Assembly (NCBI GenBank): GCA_029238215.1
Contig: JAQWGN010000011.1
Location: 107,607-171,606 of the forward strand
Direction of reading: 5' to 3'
Length of the DNA stretch: 64,000 nt
Source: Flavobacteriaceae bacterium
GTDB taxonomy: Bacteria > Bacteroidota > Bacteroidia > Flavobacteriales > Flavobacteriaceae
The position numbers and the translations under genes are program-made. Of this stretch, positions 23,223 to 33,707 are shown one piece after another. The stretch's first letter is position 1. The number at the start of each line of letters is the position of its first letter. Below the pieces are notes generated by a model. The model worked only from the letters and a program-made list of their open reading frames with translations, did not search any database and was not told where the DNA came from.

Positions 23223-25058
23223 TCAATGATTTAATTGCTTTGCTTTTAAAGCTCTAAGTCTTAATTCTTTAGCTTGCAAAGAACAAATAACCCAACCATT
23301 CTTACCGTCTAATACCCCACCTCGAATAATGTAATTGTGTAAGAATTTATATGCTGGTTTTACGTAAAGCGCTACCCAGCCAATTTTTTTATCTTTTTTA
23401 ATGAGTTCTTGGGCAGCATAGCCTGCATAACGGTTTATTTTTTTTATGTAGGCTTCTAAAGTTTGTGCTGTATGATGTTTTATTACAGTTTTTAAGACCC
23501 CCATTTGTTTGGATCCTAATATTTCAGCGTGTACTCGTTTATCTTCATAACGATGATAATCACGATTAAAAAAACGTACCACACGGTCGTTTTGCCAGCC
23601 ACAAAAACGAATATGTTGTTTGAGGAAATAATTTTTTCGTTTAAGCCAAAATGCAGTGTTTTTTGGCCTGCTCTGTAAAATTTCTCGCAACTCTTTTTCT
23701 ATAATTACATCTACTTCTTCGTCTGCGTCAAGTAAAAATATCCATTGATACTTCGCTTTTGGTATTGCCCAATTTTTTTGGCTTGCAGCATAATTATATT
23801 CTCGTTGTATGATTTTAGCGCCAAATTGCTTGCAAATTTCTACAGTATTGTCGGTGCTAAATGAATCAACCACCAAAATTTCATCCGCCCATTTTACAGT
23901 TTTTAAACAGCGTTCAATGTTTTTTTCTTCGTTATAGGTCGTTATAAGCGCCGTTATTTTTTTGTTGAATCCATATTGCAAGTATTTTAACAATTTTAAA
24001 TTAATACGTTCAATTGAAAACTTCTCTTTTGTAAATGCATATGCATTTTCACCCATTTCTTTAATCAAATTCCTATTGGAATAAAATTTTTGAATAACAT
24101 CAGAAAATGCAGTCACATCATTATCGGGTGTTAAAAAACCTGTTTTTCCATCTTGTATTAGTTCTGGTTTACTACTGTTATTAAATGCTATAGTTGGTAT
24201 TTTACAAGCAGCAGCCTCTACAATGACATAGCCAAATCCTTCATATAATGAAGGCAATAACAATACATCTGCGCTTTCATAGATATCTTTTGGGTTTTTA
24301 ATAAAATCAAAAAAGGATACAACGTCTTTTAAGTTTTCACGAGACACTTTTTCTTCAAGATAGTTTTTGAGACTTCCAGAGCCACCAATGATCAATTTAA
24401 ATTTAATTCCATCATTCTTTAGTTTACGTGCAACATCTATAAGGAAGATGTGATTTTTCTCAATTTCAAGTCGCCCCAAACTAACCAATACAATCTCTTC
24501 ATTTGTCTTTTTATAAACTGGTTTATATGGTGCTAATTCCATTTTTTTAAAGTCTATACCATGAGAAATAACCTTAACATAGTCTTCATCGAATAAGTTG
24601 GGATTATTTTCAAATACACAAGCTTTAGTTGCTTTTGAATTCACCAAAATCTCATCAATTATATGCCTGTATAAAAGTCGATTTGAATAAGAATTCCGTA
24701 TTGAATTAGCACTTCCTTTAAAATAAATCTTTCTTTTTACTTTGGCAATTAGGGCTGCTAATCCGCCAACTTTTACATCTCTTGATAAGTTTAAGACAAC
24801 ACTATCTACCTTGTTTTTTTTAAAGAAAACAACTAACCTTAAAATGATTAGGGGATTAAGAAAGCTAAGGTTGCCAATGTTTAACTTGGTATGTGCTATG
24901 TTTTCTAATTTAAGTCTTTTAGCAAGGACACTTTTTTTATGACAAATGACCATCACCTTGTGTCCATTTTCATGCATAAATTTTGCTGTTTCAAAATGCC
25001 ACTTTTCGCCCCCACCCCATGGAATTTCGGAATTAAAAAAGCAAATAGTTTCATTCAT
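23223..25058 (-). CDS. Two-domain glycosyltransferase: N-terminal GT4, C-terminal GT2 (WaaE/KdtX-like)
   Basis: GT4 region SLYEGFGYVIVEAAACKIPTIA; GT2 region ALITTYNEEKNIERCLKTVKWADEILVVDSFSTDNT...WIFLLDADEEVD. Confidence 0.88.
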   Translation of the reverse strand: MNETICFFNSEIPWGGGEKWHFETAKFMHENGHKVMVICHKKSVLAKRLKLENIAHTKLNIGNLSFLNPLIILRLVVFFKKNKVDSVVLNLSRDVKVGGLAALIAKVKRKIYFKGSANSIRNSYSNRLLYRHIIDEILVNSKATKACVFENNPNLFDEDYVKVISHGIDFKKMELAPYKPVYKKTNEEIVLVSLGRLEIEKNHIFLIDVARKLKNDGIKFKLIIGGSGSLKNYLEEKVSRENLKDVVSFFDFIKNPKDIYESADVLLLPSLYEGFGYVIVEAAACKIPTIAFNNSSKPELIQDGKTGFLTPDNDVTAFSDVIQKFYSNRNLIKEMGENAYAFTKEKFSIERINLKLLKYLQYGFNKKITALITTYNEEKNIERCLKTVKWADEILVVDSFSTDNTVEICKQFGAKIIQREYNYAASQKNWAIPKAKYQWIFLLDADEEVDVIIEKELREILQSRPKNTAFWLKRKNYFLKQHIRFCGWQNDRVVRFFNRDYHRYEDKRVHAEILGSKQMGVLKTVIKHHTAQTLEAYIKKINRYAGYAAQELIKKDKKIGWVALYVKPAYKFLHNYIIRGGVLDGKNGWVICSLQAKELRLRALKAKQLNH

Positions 25059-26161
25059 GATAAAACGGCTTTATAGAGGTTATTCCATTGTTCAGCAAGT
25101 AATTCGTCGTTAAACTTCTGAGCATATTCTAGTCCTTGTTCGATGCGTTTTTTTCGACCTTTTGGGGACTCATTAGATAAGTGGTCAACAGCATCTCGCA
25201 GTTCATCTTCATTTTTTGGATCAATGTATAAACTAGATGATCCTCCTGCTTCAGAAAAGCATCCTCCCCTTGTCGTAATAACTGGTACTCCACTATACAG
25301 TGCTTCTATAATGGGAATGCCAAATCCTTCAAAAAAAGATGGATAACAAAATACAGTTGCATTTTGGTAAATTCCAGCTAAGTCTTTCACATCAATATTA
25401 TCAATAAAATAAACTCGCTTAGCCATTCCATTTTCCATTACAAAAGATTTCACCTTTTCACCATACGCTTTTACGCGCCCTACAAATACAATGGTATGTT
25501 TCGTATTGAGTAATGATTTTACAATCAATAATGCATTTTTTCGTTCTTCCAATGTACCCACATACAAAACATACTTTTCTGGCAAGTTATATTTTTTTCT
25601 AAGGGCTTTTTTTTCTGAATCTGACAAAGTCTTTTTGAAAATGGGATGACATCCTTGATAAATAACTTCAACCTTATTATTTTCAATTCCAGTATAGTTT
25701 ATAATGTCTGCTTTTGTTTGTTCGCTAATAGCTACTACTTTATTTGCACTACGCACTGCATGGGTTACTTTACGTTTATGAATGTAAACATCTATCTTTT
25801 TGTATAGTTCTGGATAGCGTAAAAAGATAAGATCATGAACAGTTACCACAGCTGGTATTCGAAGTCCTTTTGGTAGTTCACCACTTAATCCATGAAAAAG
25901 TTGAATATGATCTTTTTTTAATTGATTACGAATGGGTCCTTGTCGCCAAATGGCATGAAAATATTTCCAAATTCCTTTGGGTTTTTTTTCAATGGTATTT
26001 TTTAGTGGATTCCATCTGTTTATTGATGCAGATTTGGGATTGTAAAGTATATAATCGTTTTGGGGAATATGGTTTGCAAGTATACGGATAAGGTCGCGGC
26101 TATAATTCCCTAATCCACTTGCGTTGTGAAAAACTCGCTTTGCATCATACCCTATACGCAT
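25055..26161 (-). CDS. Glycosyltransferase family 4
   Basis: RKNALLIVKSL, SFFEGFGIPIIEALYSGVPVIT; ATGA overlap with downstream gene. Confidence 0.92.
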   Translation of the reverse strand: MRIGYDAKRVFHNASGLGNYSRDLIRILANHIPQNDYILYNPKSASINRWNPLKNTIEKKPKGIWKYFHAIWRQGPIRNQLKKDHIQLFHGLSGELPKGLRIPAVVTVHDLIFLRYPELYKKIDVYIHKRKVTHAVRSANKVVAISEQTKADIINYTGIENNKVEVIYQGCHPIFKKTLSDSEKKALRKKYNLPEKYVLYVGTLEERKNALLIVKSLLNTKHTIVFVGRVKAYGEKVKSFVMENGMAKRVYFIDNIDVKDLAGIYQNATVFCYPSFFEGFGIPIIEALYSGVPVITTRGGCFSEAGGSSSLYIDPKNEDELRDAVDHLSNESPKGRKKRIEQGLEYAQKFNDELLAEQWNNLYKAVLS

Positions 26162-26217
26162 AAAGCAAAGCTACTGTATTTATTGGATATGGAAGTTAAA
26201 TTTATACCTTTGAATCT

Positions 26218-27168
26218 ATGAAAATTAGCGGGTTTACTTTTTTACGAAATACTTCCAAGCTTTATTACCCCATCCTTGAATCTATACAATCGGCACTTCC
26301 CATTGTGGATGAATTTGTTGTTGCGTTAGGTAAAGGGGACGACGATGATGATACTGAAGAAAAACTGCTTAGTTTGAATTCAGATAAACTTAAAATCATT
26401 CATACGCAATGGGATACTGAAAAATACCCTAGGGGTATGGAACATGCACATCAAACAGACATTGCTAAAGAGGCTTGTTCGGGGGATTGGTTGTTGTATT
26501 TGCAAGGCGACGAGCTTATACACGAAAAAGATTATGACGAGATTACTTCAAAGTGCAAGCACTACTTGACGGATTTAAAGGTGGATGGGTTTTTATTTAA
26601 CTACTATCACTTTTATGGAAACTATAAACACTATTTTAGAGATCATTGTTGGTATCCTTTAGAGATACGTATCGTCCGTAACGATTCAGATATTCATTCC
26701 TTTGTTACAGCGCAATCGTTTCGACGTATGCCCAATTTTGATGGGTTAAATTATCGTGAAAAAGAAGGCACTTCAAAACTTAATGTTATAAAGTTAGACG
26801 CAAATATTTTTCATTATGGTTGGGTTAGACCTCCTAAATTAATGCGGAAAAAATGTGTTTATTTTCACAACACCCATAGGGGGAAAATAGCCACTCAACA
26901 GGAATACAAAAAATATGCTGATGAATACGACTATGGCAGGATTGATTATTGTTTAAATTTTAATGGTTCTCATCCTAAAGTCATGAAAGAAAAAATAAAA
27001 ACGTTAGACTGGCAAGATAGCCTTCGTTTTGATGGTCCTACTGTGATTGGTCGTCCAAAAGCAAAACACGAGAATTTTAAATATCGACTTATCGTGTGGA
27101 TTGAACGAAATCTTTTGGGAGGTAAAGTTTTAGGTGGCTATAAAAACTATACTATTCTAAAACCCTAG
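26218..27168 (+). CDS. Glycosyltransferase family 2-like protein
   Basis: FTFLRNTSKLYYPILESIQSALPIVDEFVVALGKGDDDDDT...GDWLLYLQGDEL. Confidence 0.8.
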   Translation: MKISGFTFLRNTSKLYYPILESIQSALPIVDEFVVALGKGDDDDDTEEKLLSLNSDKLKIIHTQWDTEKYPRGMEHAHQTDIAKEACSGDWLLYLQGDELIHEKDYDEITSKCKHYLTDLKVDGFLFNYYHFYGNYKHYFRDHCWYPLEIRIVRNDSDIHSFVTAQSFRRMPNFDGLNYREKEGTSKLNVIKLDANIFHYGWVRPPKLMRKKCVYFHNTHRGKIATQQEYKKYADEYDYGRIDYCLNFNGSHPKVMKEKIKTLDWQDSLRFDGPTVIGRPKAKHENFKYRLIVWIERNLLGGKVLGGYKNYTILKP

Positions 27169-27270
27169 TCTCTTTTTTTCGATTCCTGAAGGAGTTAACA
27201 GAAAATTTTAGAGAAAATCACACCTATATTACAATATAGAATTTTTACTTTTCCCTTTGTCACATAGTTC

Positions 27271-28080
27271 TTATACCGCAACATTATGTTCTCTCAACGC
27301 CTCGTTAAGCGACGTTTTTTTGTTGGTACTTTCTTTACGTTGCCCAATTATTAATGCACAAGGAACTTGGTAATCTCCAGCAGCAAAAGTTTTGGTATAA
27401 CTTCCAGGAATTACTACTGAGCGAGCAGGAACAACTCCTTTACGTTCTATAGGTTCTGGACCAGTAACATCAATAATTTTTGTAGAACCAGTAAGTACGA
27501 CGTTTGCGCCAAGCACAGCTTCTTTTTCTACACGTACACCTTCAACAACGATACAACGTGAACCAATAAAGGCATTATCTTCAATAATTACAGGTGCCGC
27601 TTGTAGGGGTTCAAGAACACCACCAATACCAACACCACCACTTAAGTGTACATTTTTGCCAATTTGCGCACAGCTTCCTACAGTTGCCCAAGTGTCTACC
27701 ATAGTGCCTTCATCAACATAAGCACCAATATTGACATACGAGGGCATTAAGATTGTTCCAGCAGAGATATAGGCTCCCTTTCGTGCTACTGCATGTGGAA
27801 CAACACGGATCCCTTTCTCTTTGTAGCCGGTTTTAAGTGGAATTTTGTCGTGGAACTCTAGCGGTCCAACTTCAATAGTTTCCATTTTCTGAATCGGAAA
27901 ATAAAGTACCACTGCTTTTTTTACCCATTCATTGACCTCCCAGCCATTGGCAGTAGGCGATGCTACACGAAGGCTTCCCTCGTCCAGTTGCTCAATAATT
28001 GAACGAATAGCATTTTGAGTTGGTTCTTGTTGTAGAAGTTCCCGGTTATCCCAAGCGGCTTCAATAATTTCTCTGCTCAT
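27271..28080 (-). CDS. dapD: 2,3,4,5-tetrahydropyridine-2,6-dicarboxylate N-succinyltransferase
   Basis: Hexapeptide repeats: VNIGAYVDEGTMVDTWATVGSCAQIGKNVHLSGGVGIGGVLEP. Start set at MSREIIEAAWD (28080). Confidence 0.95.
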   Translation of the reverse strand: MSREIIEAAWDNRELLQQEPTQNAIRSIIEQLDEGSLRVASPTANGWEVNEWVKKAVVLYFPIQKMETIEVGPLEFHDKIPLKTGYKEKGIRVVPHAVARKGAYISAGTILMPSYVNIGAYVDEGTMVDTWATVGSCAQIGKNVHLSGGVGIGGVLEPLQAAPVIIEDNAFIGSRCIVVEGVRVEKEAVLGANVVLTGSTKIIDVTGPEPIERKGVVPARSVVIPGSYTKTFAAGDYQVPCALIIGQRKESTNKKTSLNEALREHNVAV

Positions 28081-28157
28081 ATTTTTTTTTTCAAAGATAC
28101 ATGCTAGACAGCAAAACCATTCAAGGAATTCCAAAAATTCATCGTTACCTTTGCACT

Positions 28158-28577
28158 ATGGGACGAATTATGGCAATTGATTATGGAACAAAACGATGTG
28201 GTGTTGCTGTAACAGATCCTTTACAAACCTGTGCTTTTGGATTGGATACGGTTTCACCAGAATCACTTCTTTCGTTTATGCACGAATACGTAAAAACAGA
28301 AAAGTTAGATACATTGGTTGTCGGGGAGCCAAAGCAACGCGACAATACGCCTTCAAGTGTAGAGCCACATATTCAAGTATTTCTAATTAAAGTTAAGAAC
28401 ACATTTCCCTTGCTTTCTGTTGTTCGCTTCGATGAACGTTATACTTCTAAGATGGCAATGCGATCACTTATAGAGAGTGGAGCTCCAAAAAAAGTACGTC
28501 AAAAAAAAGAGATTATTGACAAATTAAGCGCAACCCTTATCTTGCAAGGGTATTTAGATCAACAACAACGTATATGA
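28158..28577 (+). CDS. ruvX: Holliday junction resolvase RuvX / YqgF
   Basis: MGRIMAIDYGTKRCGVAVTDPL, VVGEPKQRDNTPS. Start corrected from 28101 to 28158. Confidence 0.93.
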   Translation: MGRIMAIDYGTKRCGVAVTDPLQTCAFGLDTVSPESLLSFMHEYVKTEKLDTLVVGEPKQRDNTPSSVEPHIQVFLIKVKNTFPLLSVVRFDERYTSKMAMRSLIESGAPKKVRQKKEIIDKLSATLILQGYLDQQQRI

Positions 28578-29164
28578 TTCTTCCTATAGTAGCTTACGGT
28601 GATCCCGTATTAAAAAAGAAAGCAGCCGAGATTAATTCGAAGCATCCCAACCTAAAAACCCTTATTGAAAATATGTGGGAAACGATGTATGCCGCCCACG
28701 GGGTTGGCTTGGCAGCTCCACAAATAGGGGAGTCTATTCGACTTTTTATAGTGGATGGTAGCCCTTTTGCTCAAGATAAAGACCTGGACAACATTGAGCG
28801 TGAAGAGCTTAAATCATTTAAAAAAGTATTTATTAATGCGGAAATACTTTCTTATACAGGACCGCAAGAATCGTTTAACGAAGGATGCCTGAGTATCCCC
28901 GATATTCGGGAAGACGTTAACCGACTTTCTACAATTGAAATTTCATACTATAATGAGCGTTTCCAACGCGTGGAAGAAGAAATAACTGGATTAGCATCTC
29001 GTATTGTACAGCATGAATACGATCATATTGAGGGAATTTTATTTACAGATAAACTTGGACCACTCAAAAAAAAGCTCCTTAAAACTCGCTTAGCCCAAAT
29101 TTCAAGAGGGAACATTGATCCAGATTACAAAATGCGGTTTCCTATTAAAAACAATATACGTTAA
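28574..29164 (+). CDS. def: Peptide deformylase
   Basis: GVGLAAPQIG, FNEGCLSIPDI, QHEYDHIEGILF. Confidence 0.97.
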   Translation: MILPIVAYGDPVLKKKAAEINSKHPNLKTLIENMWETMYAAHGVGLAAPQIGESIRLFIVDGSPFAQDKDLDNIEREELKSFKKVFINAEILSYTGPQESFNEGCLSIPDIREDVNRLSTIEISYYNERFQRVEEEITGLASRIVQHEYDHIEGILFTDKLGPLKKKLLKTRLAQISRGNIDPDYKMRFPIKNNIR

Positions 29165-29946
29165 TGAATAACACTCGAACCAATCAGCTGAAAGCAATTG
29201 ATCGTTTGTTGACCATTATGGACGAATTACGGGCTGGATGTCCTTGGGATAAAAAGCAAACGTTTGAATCCTTACGTCATTTAACTATTGAAGAAATATA
29301 CGAGTTAAGCGAAGCTCTTTTAGCGGGAAATGCTGAGGAGATTAAAAAGGAGTTAGGAGATGTGCTATTACACATAATATTCTACGCAAAAATTGGTAGT
29401 GAAAAAGCAGCTTTTGATATTGCTGATATTGCCAACGGTATTTCTGACAAACTCATAGAACGTCATCCCCATATTTATGGTGATGTTCAAGTTTCTGACG
29501 AAGATGATGTAAAAAGAAATTGGGAGCAACTAAAATTAAAAGAGGGCGCCAAAGGGGTACTTGCTGGTGTGCCAAAGAGTTTACCAAGCCTTGTAATGGC
29601 GAGTAGGATGCAAGATAAAGTAGCTGGCATTGGATTTGATTGGGACTCAATAGAAGGAGTTAAAGCTAAAGTCCAAGAAGAACTACAAGAGCTTAATCAC
29701 GAAATTTCTGAAGGAAATATAAAGCAAATTGAAGCCGAGCTAGGAGATGTCTTTTTTTCACTAGTAAATTACGCGCGATTTTTGGGTGTAAACCCAGATG
29801 ATGCCTTGGCAACAACTAATAAAAAGTTTAGAGCGCGCTTTGAGGTTATGGAAAAAAATGCAATTACAGAGAAACAACAACTCAGTAGTCTTTCAGCTCA
29901 CCAATGGGAAACCTTATGGCAGCAGGCAAAAAAAACTGTGGGCTAA
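29164..29946 (+). CDS. mazG: Nucleoside triphosphate pyrophosphohydrolase MazG
   Basis: LRAGCPWDKKQTFESLRHLTIEEIYEL; two MazG repeats. Confidence 0.95.
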   Translation: MNNTRTNQLKAIDRLLTIMDELRAGCPWDKKQTFESLRHLTIEEIYELSEALLAGNAEEIKKELGDVLLHIIFYAKIGSEKAAFDIADIANGISDKLIERHPHIYGDVQVSDEDDVKRNWEQLKLKEGAKGVLAGVPKSLPSLVMASRMQDKVAGIGFDWDSIEGVKAKVQEELQELNHEISEGNIKQIEAELGDVFFSLVNYARFLGVNPDDALATTNKKFRARFEVMEKNAITEKQQLSSLSAHQWETLWQQAKKTVG

Positions 29947-31997
29947 CCCTTTTGTAGTTTCTTTACTAAGCGTTTTTTTTCTAGCAATTGATCAATCCGT
30001 TCTTGATGTTGTGCAATGTCTTTTCGAACTTTAATCACGATTGGATTGCTTTCTTGGTTTTTTCCAAAAAATTGTAAGTTGGTCTCAAGCTGAATGACTT
30101 CTTGCTTGATTTCATCGACTCGTCTATTTAAGGATTGAATTTCCCTTCGCATGGTATCGTCGTCATCACGCATGCTATTCAATTTATTTTTATAACTCTT
30201 TTGCGTGATCTCATTTTTTGACAATCCAGATGCTTTATATGCTTGTTCAACAGCACGACTAAACTCCTGGACAATGCTTAATCTATTTTTCGGTATTCGC
30301 CCAATACTATTCCATTTTTCAACAAGAGCATCAATATCCAATTTATCATCGGAGTCTTTAGCGCCAATACTATTTTTAATGTTTTCTAGTATAGCAGTTT
30401 TCTGAATCAGATTTTCTTCCTCTTCATTGCTAGCCTTATTTCTAGAAGCATCCATTAATTCAAAATATTCGTTACAGGAAGCCCTAAAACGAGTCCACAA
30501 TTGATTATGATCTTTTCTACTTACAGGACCCAATGTTTTCCACTCTTTTTGTAGTTCAATAATCTTTGGTGTTGTTTCTCTGAAGTTTGTTTCTGTTTTT
30601 AAAACGTTAGCTCGTTCAATTAATTCCTTTCGTTTAGCTACATTTCCAGCATAAACTTTTTTAAGATTTTTATAAAACTGATTGCGCTTTTTGCTGAATA
30701 AACGTGCCTTTTGTTTAAAATCTATCCATAGATCATCACGTTTTTTTGCAGGCACTCTTCCTACGGCAAAAAAAGATTCCCTAAGCCCATCATAGGTTTT
30801 ACTAATATTATGAATGTTAGTTTTGTCGTTAAAGTCATCTTCCAGTAAGTCTTTGATTTGAGTTAGGATAGCTTGTTTTTTAATCAAGTTAGCCTCAAAA
30901 ACCTCTTCTTGATTTTTAATAAAATACCTTCGTTTATCATGAATTATTTTAGTGGCTTCGCTAAAGCGTTCCCAGACTTGCTCACTATGATCTTTGTCAA
31001 CAGGTCCAAGCTCATCTTTCCATTTTTTATGAAGTGTTTGTAGGCGACGAAAAGCTTTTGAAATGTCTTCCATGCTCGCTAATTCTTCTGCCTGCTCACA
31101 TATTTTGAGTTTCTGTTCTAAATTGAATTTAAAGTCAAGTTCTCTTAATTCTCGATTAAGGTGTAAAAAGTCATAAAAGTGTCCAACATGATGGTGGTAT
31201 GTTTTCCAGATGTTATTTGCTTCCATCCTTGGAACTTGACCTGATTCTTTCCAACGATTTTGTAAATCCTTAAACTGATTGTAAGCAATATTGATTTCTT
31301 GCTCTACGTTTATGAGTCCTTTTAGTTCTTCTATAAGTTGGAGGCGGTATGCAAGATTTTTTTGTTGTTTTTCTTCGAGACTTTTGTAATAAGTCCCCCT
31401 GTCCGATTTATAGCGGCGCAATAAAGATGCAAATTCCTTTTTTTCTGGTGGATTAAAGTAGAAGGCATCTGGATTTTCTCCCGATGCGATAAAGGCCTCT
31501 TTTTTTTCTTTGGCTAGTGAAGCAAGTTTTTGACCAAACACACTTGCTAACATGTCTACCGTAGGTTTTATATGTTGAACTGACTCATTCTGTATCGTTG
31601 TAGCAAAGAAAGCAACAAGCTCTTTGAGTTCCATGTTCTCAAACTGTTCTTTTTCTACAGTCGTGATTTTGCTGTCTACTTCTACAGCTCCTTCAACAGC
31701 TCCTTCAACAGCTTCTTCTGGGACTTCTTCTGTGACTTCTTTAATTTCTGTTGCTAAATCTCCATCTGCCTTGTTGTCTTCAGTAACAACTTCACCGATC
31801 TCATCTTCTTTAGTATTATCAACTTCACTAGCGGTGTCATTAACATCTTCTTTCTTATTAGCTGCAATGGAATCCACAGCCTGGTCATCATCAACAGTAT
31901 CATCGTTAGATTTTGTTGTGGGTTTAGAAGTTTGTTCACTTACGTTATCTTCGCTTGCCTTAGGCAAATCGTTGTCGGTGTTTTCCAACATAGTCAT
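29943..31997 (-). CDS. DUF349 domain-containing protein
   Basis: Repeated W-K-x-x-G/L-P-V units (FRRLQTLHKKWKDELGPVDKDHSEQVWERF, IIELQKEWKTLGPVSRKDHNQLWTRF); acidic low-complexity N-terminus. Confidence 0.85.
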   Translation of the reverse strand: MTMLENTDNDLPKASEDNVSEQTSKPTTKSNDDTVDDDQAVDSIAANKKEDVNDTASEVDNTKEDEIGEVVTEDNKADGDLATEIKEVTEEVPEEAVEGAVEGAVEVDSKITTVEKEQFENMELKELVAFFATTIQNESVQHIKPTVDMLASVFGQKLASLAKEKKEAFIASGENPDAFYFNPPEKKEFASLLRRYKSDRGTYYKSLEEKQQKNLAYRLQLIEELKGLINVEQEINIAYNQFKDLQNRWKESGQVPRMEANNIWKTYHHHVGHFYDFLHLNRELRELDFKFNLEQKLKICEQAEELASMEDISKAFRRLQTLHKKWKDELGPVDKDHSEQVWERFSEATKIIHDKRRYFIKNQEEVFEANLIKKQAILTQIKDLLEDDFNDKTNIHNISKTYDGLRESFFAVGRVPAKKRDDLWIDFKQKARLFSKKRNQFYKNLKKVYAGNVAKRKELIERANVLKTETNFRETTPKIIELQKEWKTLGPVSRKDHNQLWTRFRASCNEYFELMDASRNKASNEEEENLIQKTAILENIKNSIGAKDSDDKLDIDALVEKWNSIGRIPKNRLSIVQEFSRAVEQAYKASGLSKNEITQKSYKNKLNSMRDDDDTMRREIQSLNRRVDEIKQEVIQLETNLQFFGKNQESNPIVIKVRKDIAQHQERIDQLLEKKRLVKKLQKG
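31684..31719. repeat. 12-bp tandem repeat (acagctccttca, about 2.5 copies) in the DUF349 gene
   Basis: Direct reading of two adjacent identical 12-mers plus a partial copy; encodes the VEGA repeat in EEAVEGAVEGAVEVD. Confidence 0.7.
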
Positions 31998-32047
31998 AAA
32001 TTTAATCTTTTCGAATATACAACTTATCGTATACGAGTCAAAATATT

Positions 32048-32794
32048 CTAGCTATTCCAAAGACTCCAAGATGCCTCTGCTTGCCCTACTAACATTGTGG
32101 CACCATTAGCAATTGTCGCTCCTTGGCGCAGTCCCTCTTTAAGAAAGGAAGTTTCTGAAGGATTATAAATCAAATCAAACAGCACATGCTGTGACGTTAA
32201 CAAGTTGTAATTAAGTGGTGGTTTTAGATTGATATTTGGAAATGTTCCAAGGGGTGTGCAGTTTACAATCAATTTATGAGTTTTTAAGACAAGTGAAGAT
32301 ACATCATCATACCCAATAGAACTTGTTGTTTTATTTCGCGAAACATATTGCGTTTTTATTCCCATTTTCTGTAAAGCAAATACGACAGCTTTAGAAGCTC
32401 CTCCTGTTCCAAGTATTAGTGCTGATGTTATATCATTACGTAACACAGGGGAAATACTGTCCCTAAATCCAATATAATCCGTATTAAATCCTTTGGTTGT
32501 CCCATTTGGATTGAAGACAATAGTATTGACCGCTCCAATTGCTTCGGCAACATCATCTAACTCATCCATAAAAGGGATGACTTCCTCTTTGTAAGGAATA
32601 GTAACATTCATACCCTTTAAGCCCGGTTGTGCGAGTATGGCTTTAAAATTCTCTAAGTTTGGGAGATCAAAATTTTCATAAGTGAAAGTTGATCGTTCCT
32701 CCCGCTCAAATTTTTCCGTAAAATAGGTTTTAGAAAAGGAGTAATCAATATCACGTCCTAAAAGTCCAAACCTATGATTGTTTTTTTCGCTCAT
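32048..32794 (-). CDS. aroE: Shikimate dehydrogenase
   Basis: FGLLGRDIDYSFSKTYFTEKF, GMNVTIPYKEEVIPFMDELD, ILGTGGASKAV. Confidence 0.93.
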   Translation of the reverse strand: MSEKNNHRFGLLGRDIDYSFSKTYFTEKFEREERSTFTYENFDLPNLENFKAILAQPGLKGMNVTIPYKEEVIPFMDELDDVAEAIGAVNTIVFNPNGTTKGFNTDYIGFRDSISPVLRNDITSALILGTGGASKAVVFALQKMGIKTQYVSRNKTTSSIGYDDVSSLVLKTHKLIVNCTPLGTFPNINLKPPLNYNLLTSQHVLFDLIYNPSETSFLKEGLRQGATIANGATMLVGQAEASWSLWNS

Positions 32795-33707
32795 AAAAAT
32801 CTAAAATAAAAACAAGTATTAAACCAACTACTCCCCAAAATATAGTCCAAAATAGGGGATATCCTACCATTACTATATCTGAATTTGATGCTTGACGTGT
32901 AGGCCATAGAATAAATAACGATCCAAAAATAAACCCAATGATTGTAGCTTGCAATTCATCATTTGATCGTTCTTGTATTCGATGTATTAGATTTGATAAT
33001 GTGCTAAGACCAACAATAGAACCCAATAAAAATATCCCAAATAAAATAGCGAGCTGTTGATCTTGATAAGAAAAGTTTATTGAAGGGTAAAAGGGAAGTA
33101 TAATCCATCTACCAAAAGAATTTACAGCGTCCACTAGAAGTAAGCTGTAATTTCCTAATAGGATGAGTAAAAAGGACCCGGAAAGCCCAGGGAGTATCAT
33201 GCCTACGATACTGATTACTCCACAGAAAAACACATAGATGATGTGAATATTTTGATCAAAGGGAGGTAATGTACTAAGGCCAATACCAGCAGCTAAGCCA
33301 AGGCATGCAAATAAAATAGTTTGTTTCTTCCAAGCTTTAAAATCTCGAAATAATAGTATGCCAGAAGCCAATACCAATCCAAAAAACAGGGACCAAACAT
33401 ATTCAGGATATGCCCTAAGCGCAAGATCTAAGACTAGTGAAACTGTAAAATAGCTTAAAATCACACCCAACAAAAGGGTTAATAAAAACGCACCATTGAC
33501 ATATTGCCAAAAACGGTTAAACTGACCAGTTAAAATTAAAGATATAGCCTTAAAATTTAAACGCTTGAAGGAGAATAAAAGTTCGCTGTAAAAGCCGGTG
33601 ACTATTGCCACAATACCACCAGAAACACCAGGAATTTTATTTGCAATCCCCATTGACACTCCCTTGATTAGAAGCAGTCCGTAATCTGCTATTGATCGAT
33701 TAGGCAT
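32772..33707 (-). CDS. DUF368 family membrane protein (putative polyprenyl-phosphate transporter), copy 2
   Basis: KGVSMGIANKIPGVSGGIVAIVTGFY, MILPGLSGSFLLILLGNY. Confidence 0.88.
   Translation of the reverse strand: MPNRSIADYGLLLIKGVSMGIANKIPGVSGGIVAIVTGFYSELLFSFKRLNFKAISLILTGQFNRFWQYVNGAFLLTLLLGVILSYFTVSLVLDLALRAYPEYVWSLFFGLVLASGILLFRDFKAWKKQTILFACLGLAAGIGLSTLPPFDQNIHIIYVFFCGVISIVGMILPGLSGSFLLILLGNYSLLLVDAVNSFGRWIILPFYPSINFSYQDQQLAILFGIFLLGSIVGLSTLSNLIHRIQERSNDELQATIIGFIFGSLFILWPTRQASNSDIVMVGYPLFWTIFWGVVGLILVFILDFYERKKQS

Noticed and set aside
31624-32109. 161-aa + strand ORF, Ser/Thr-rich
   Set aside because: Antisense to the low-complexity acidic N-terminus of the DUF349 gene and the aroE 3' end; composition is a mirror artefact.
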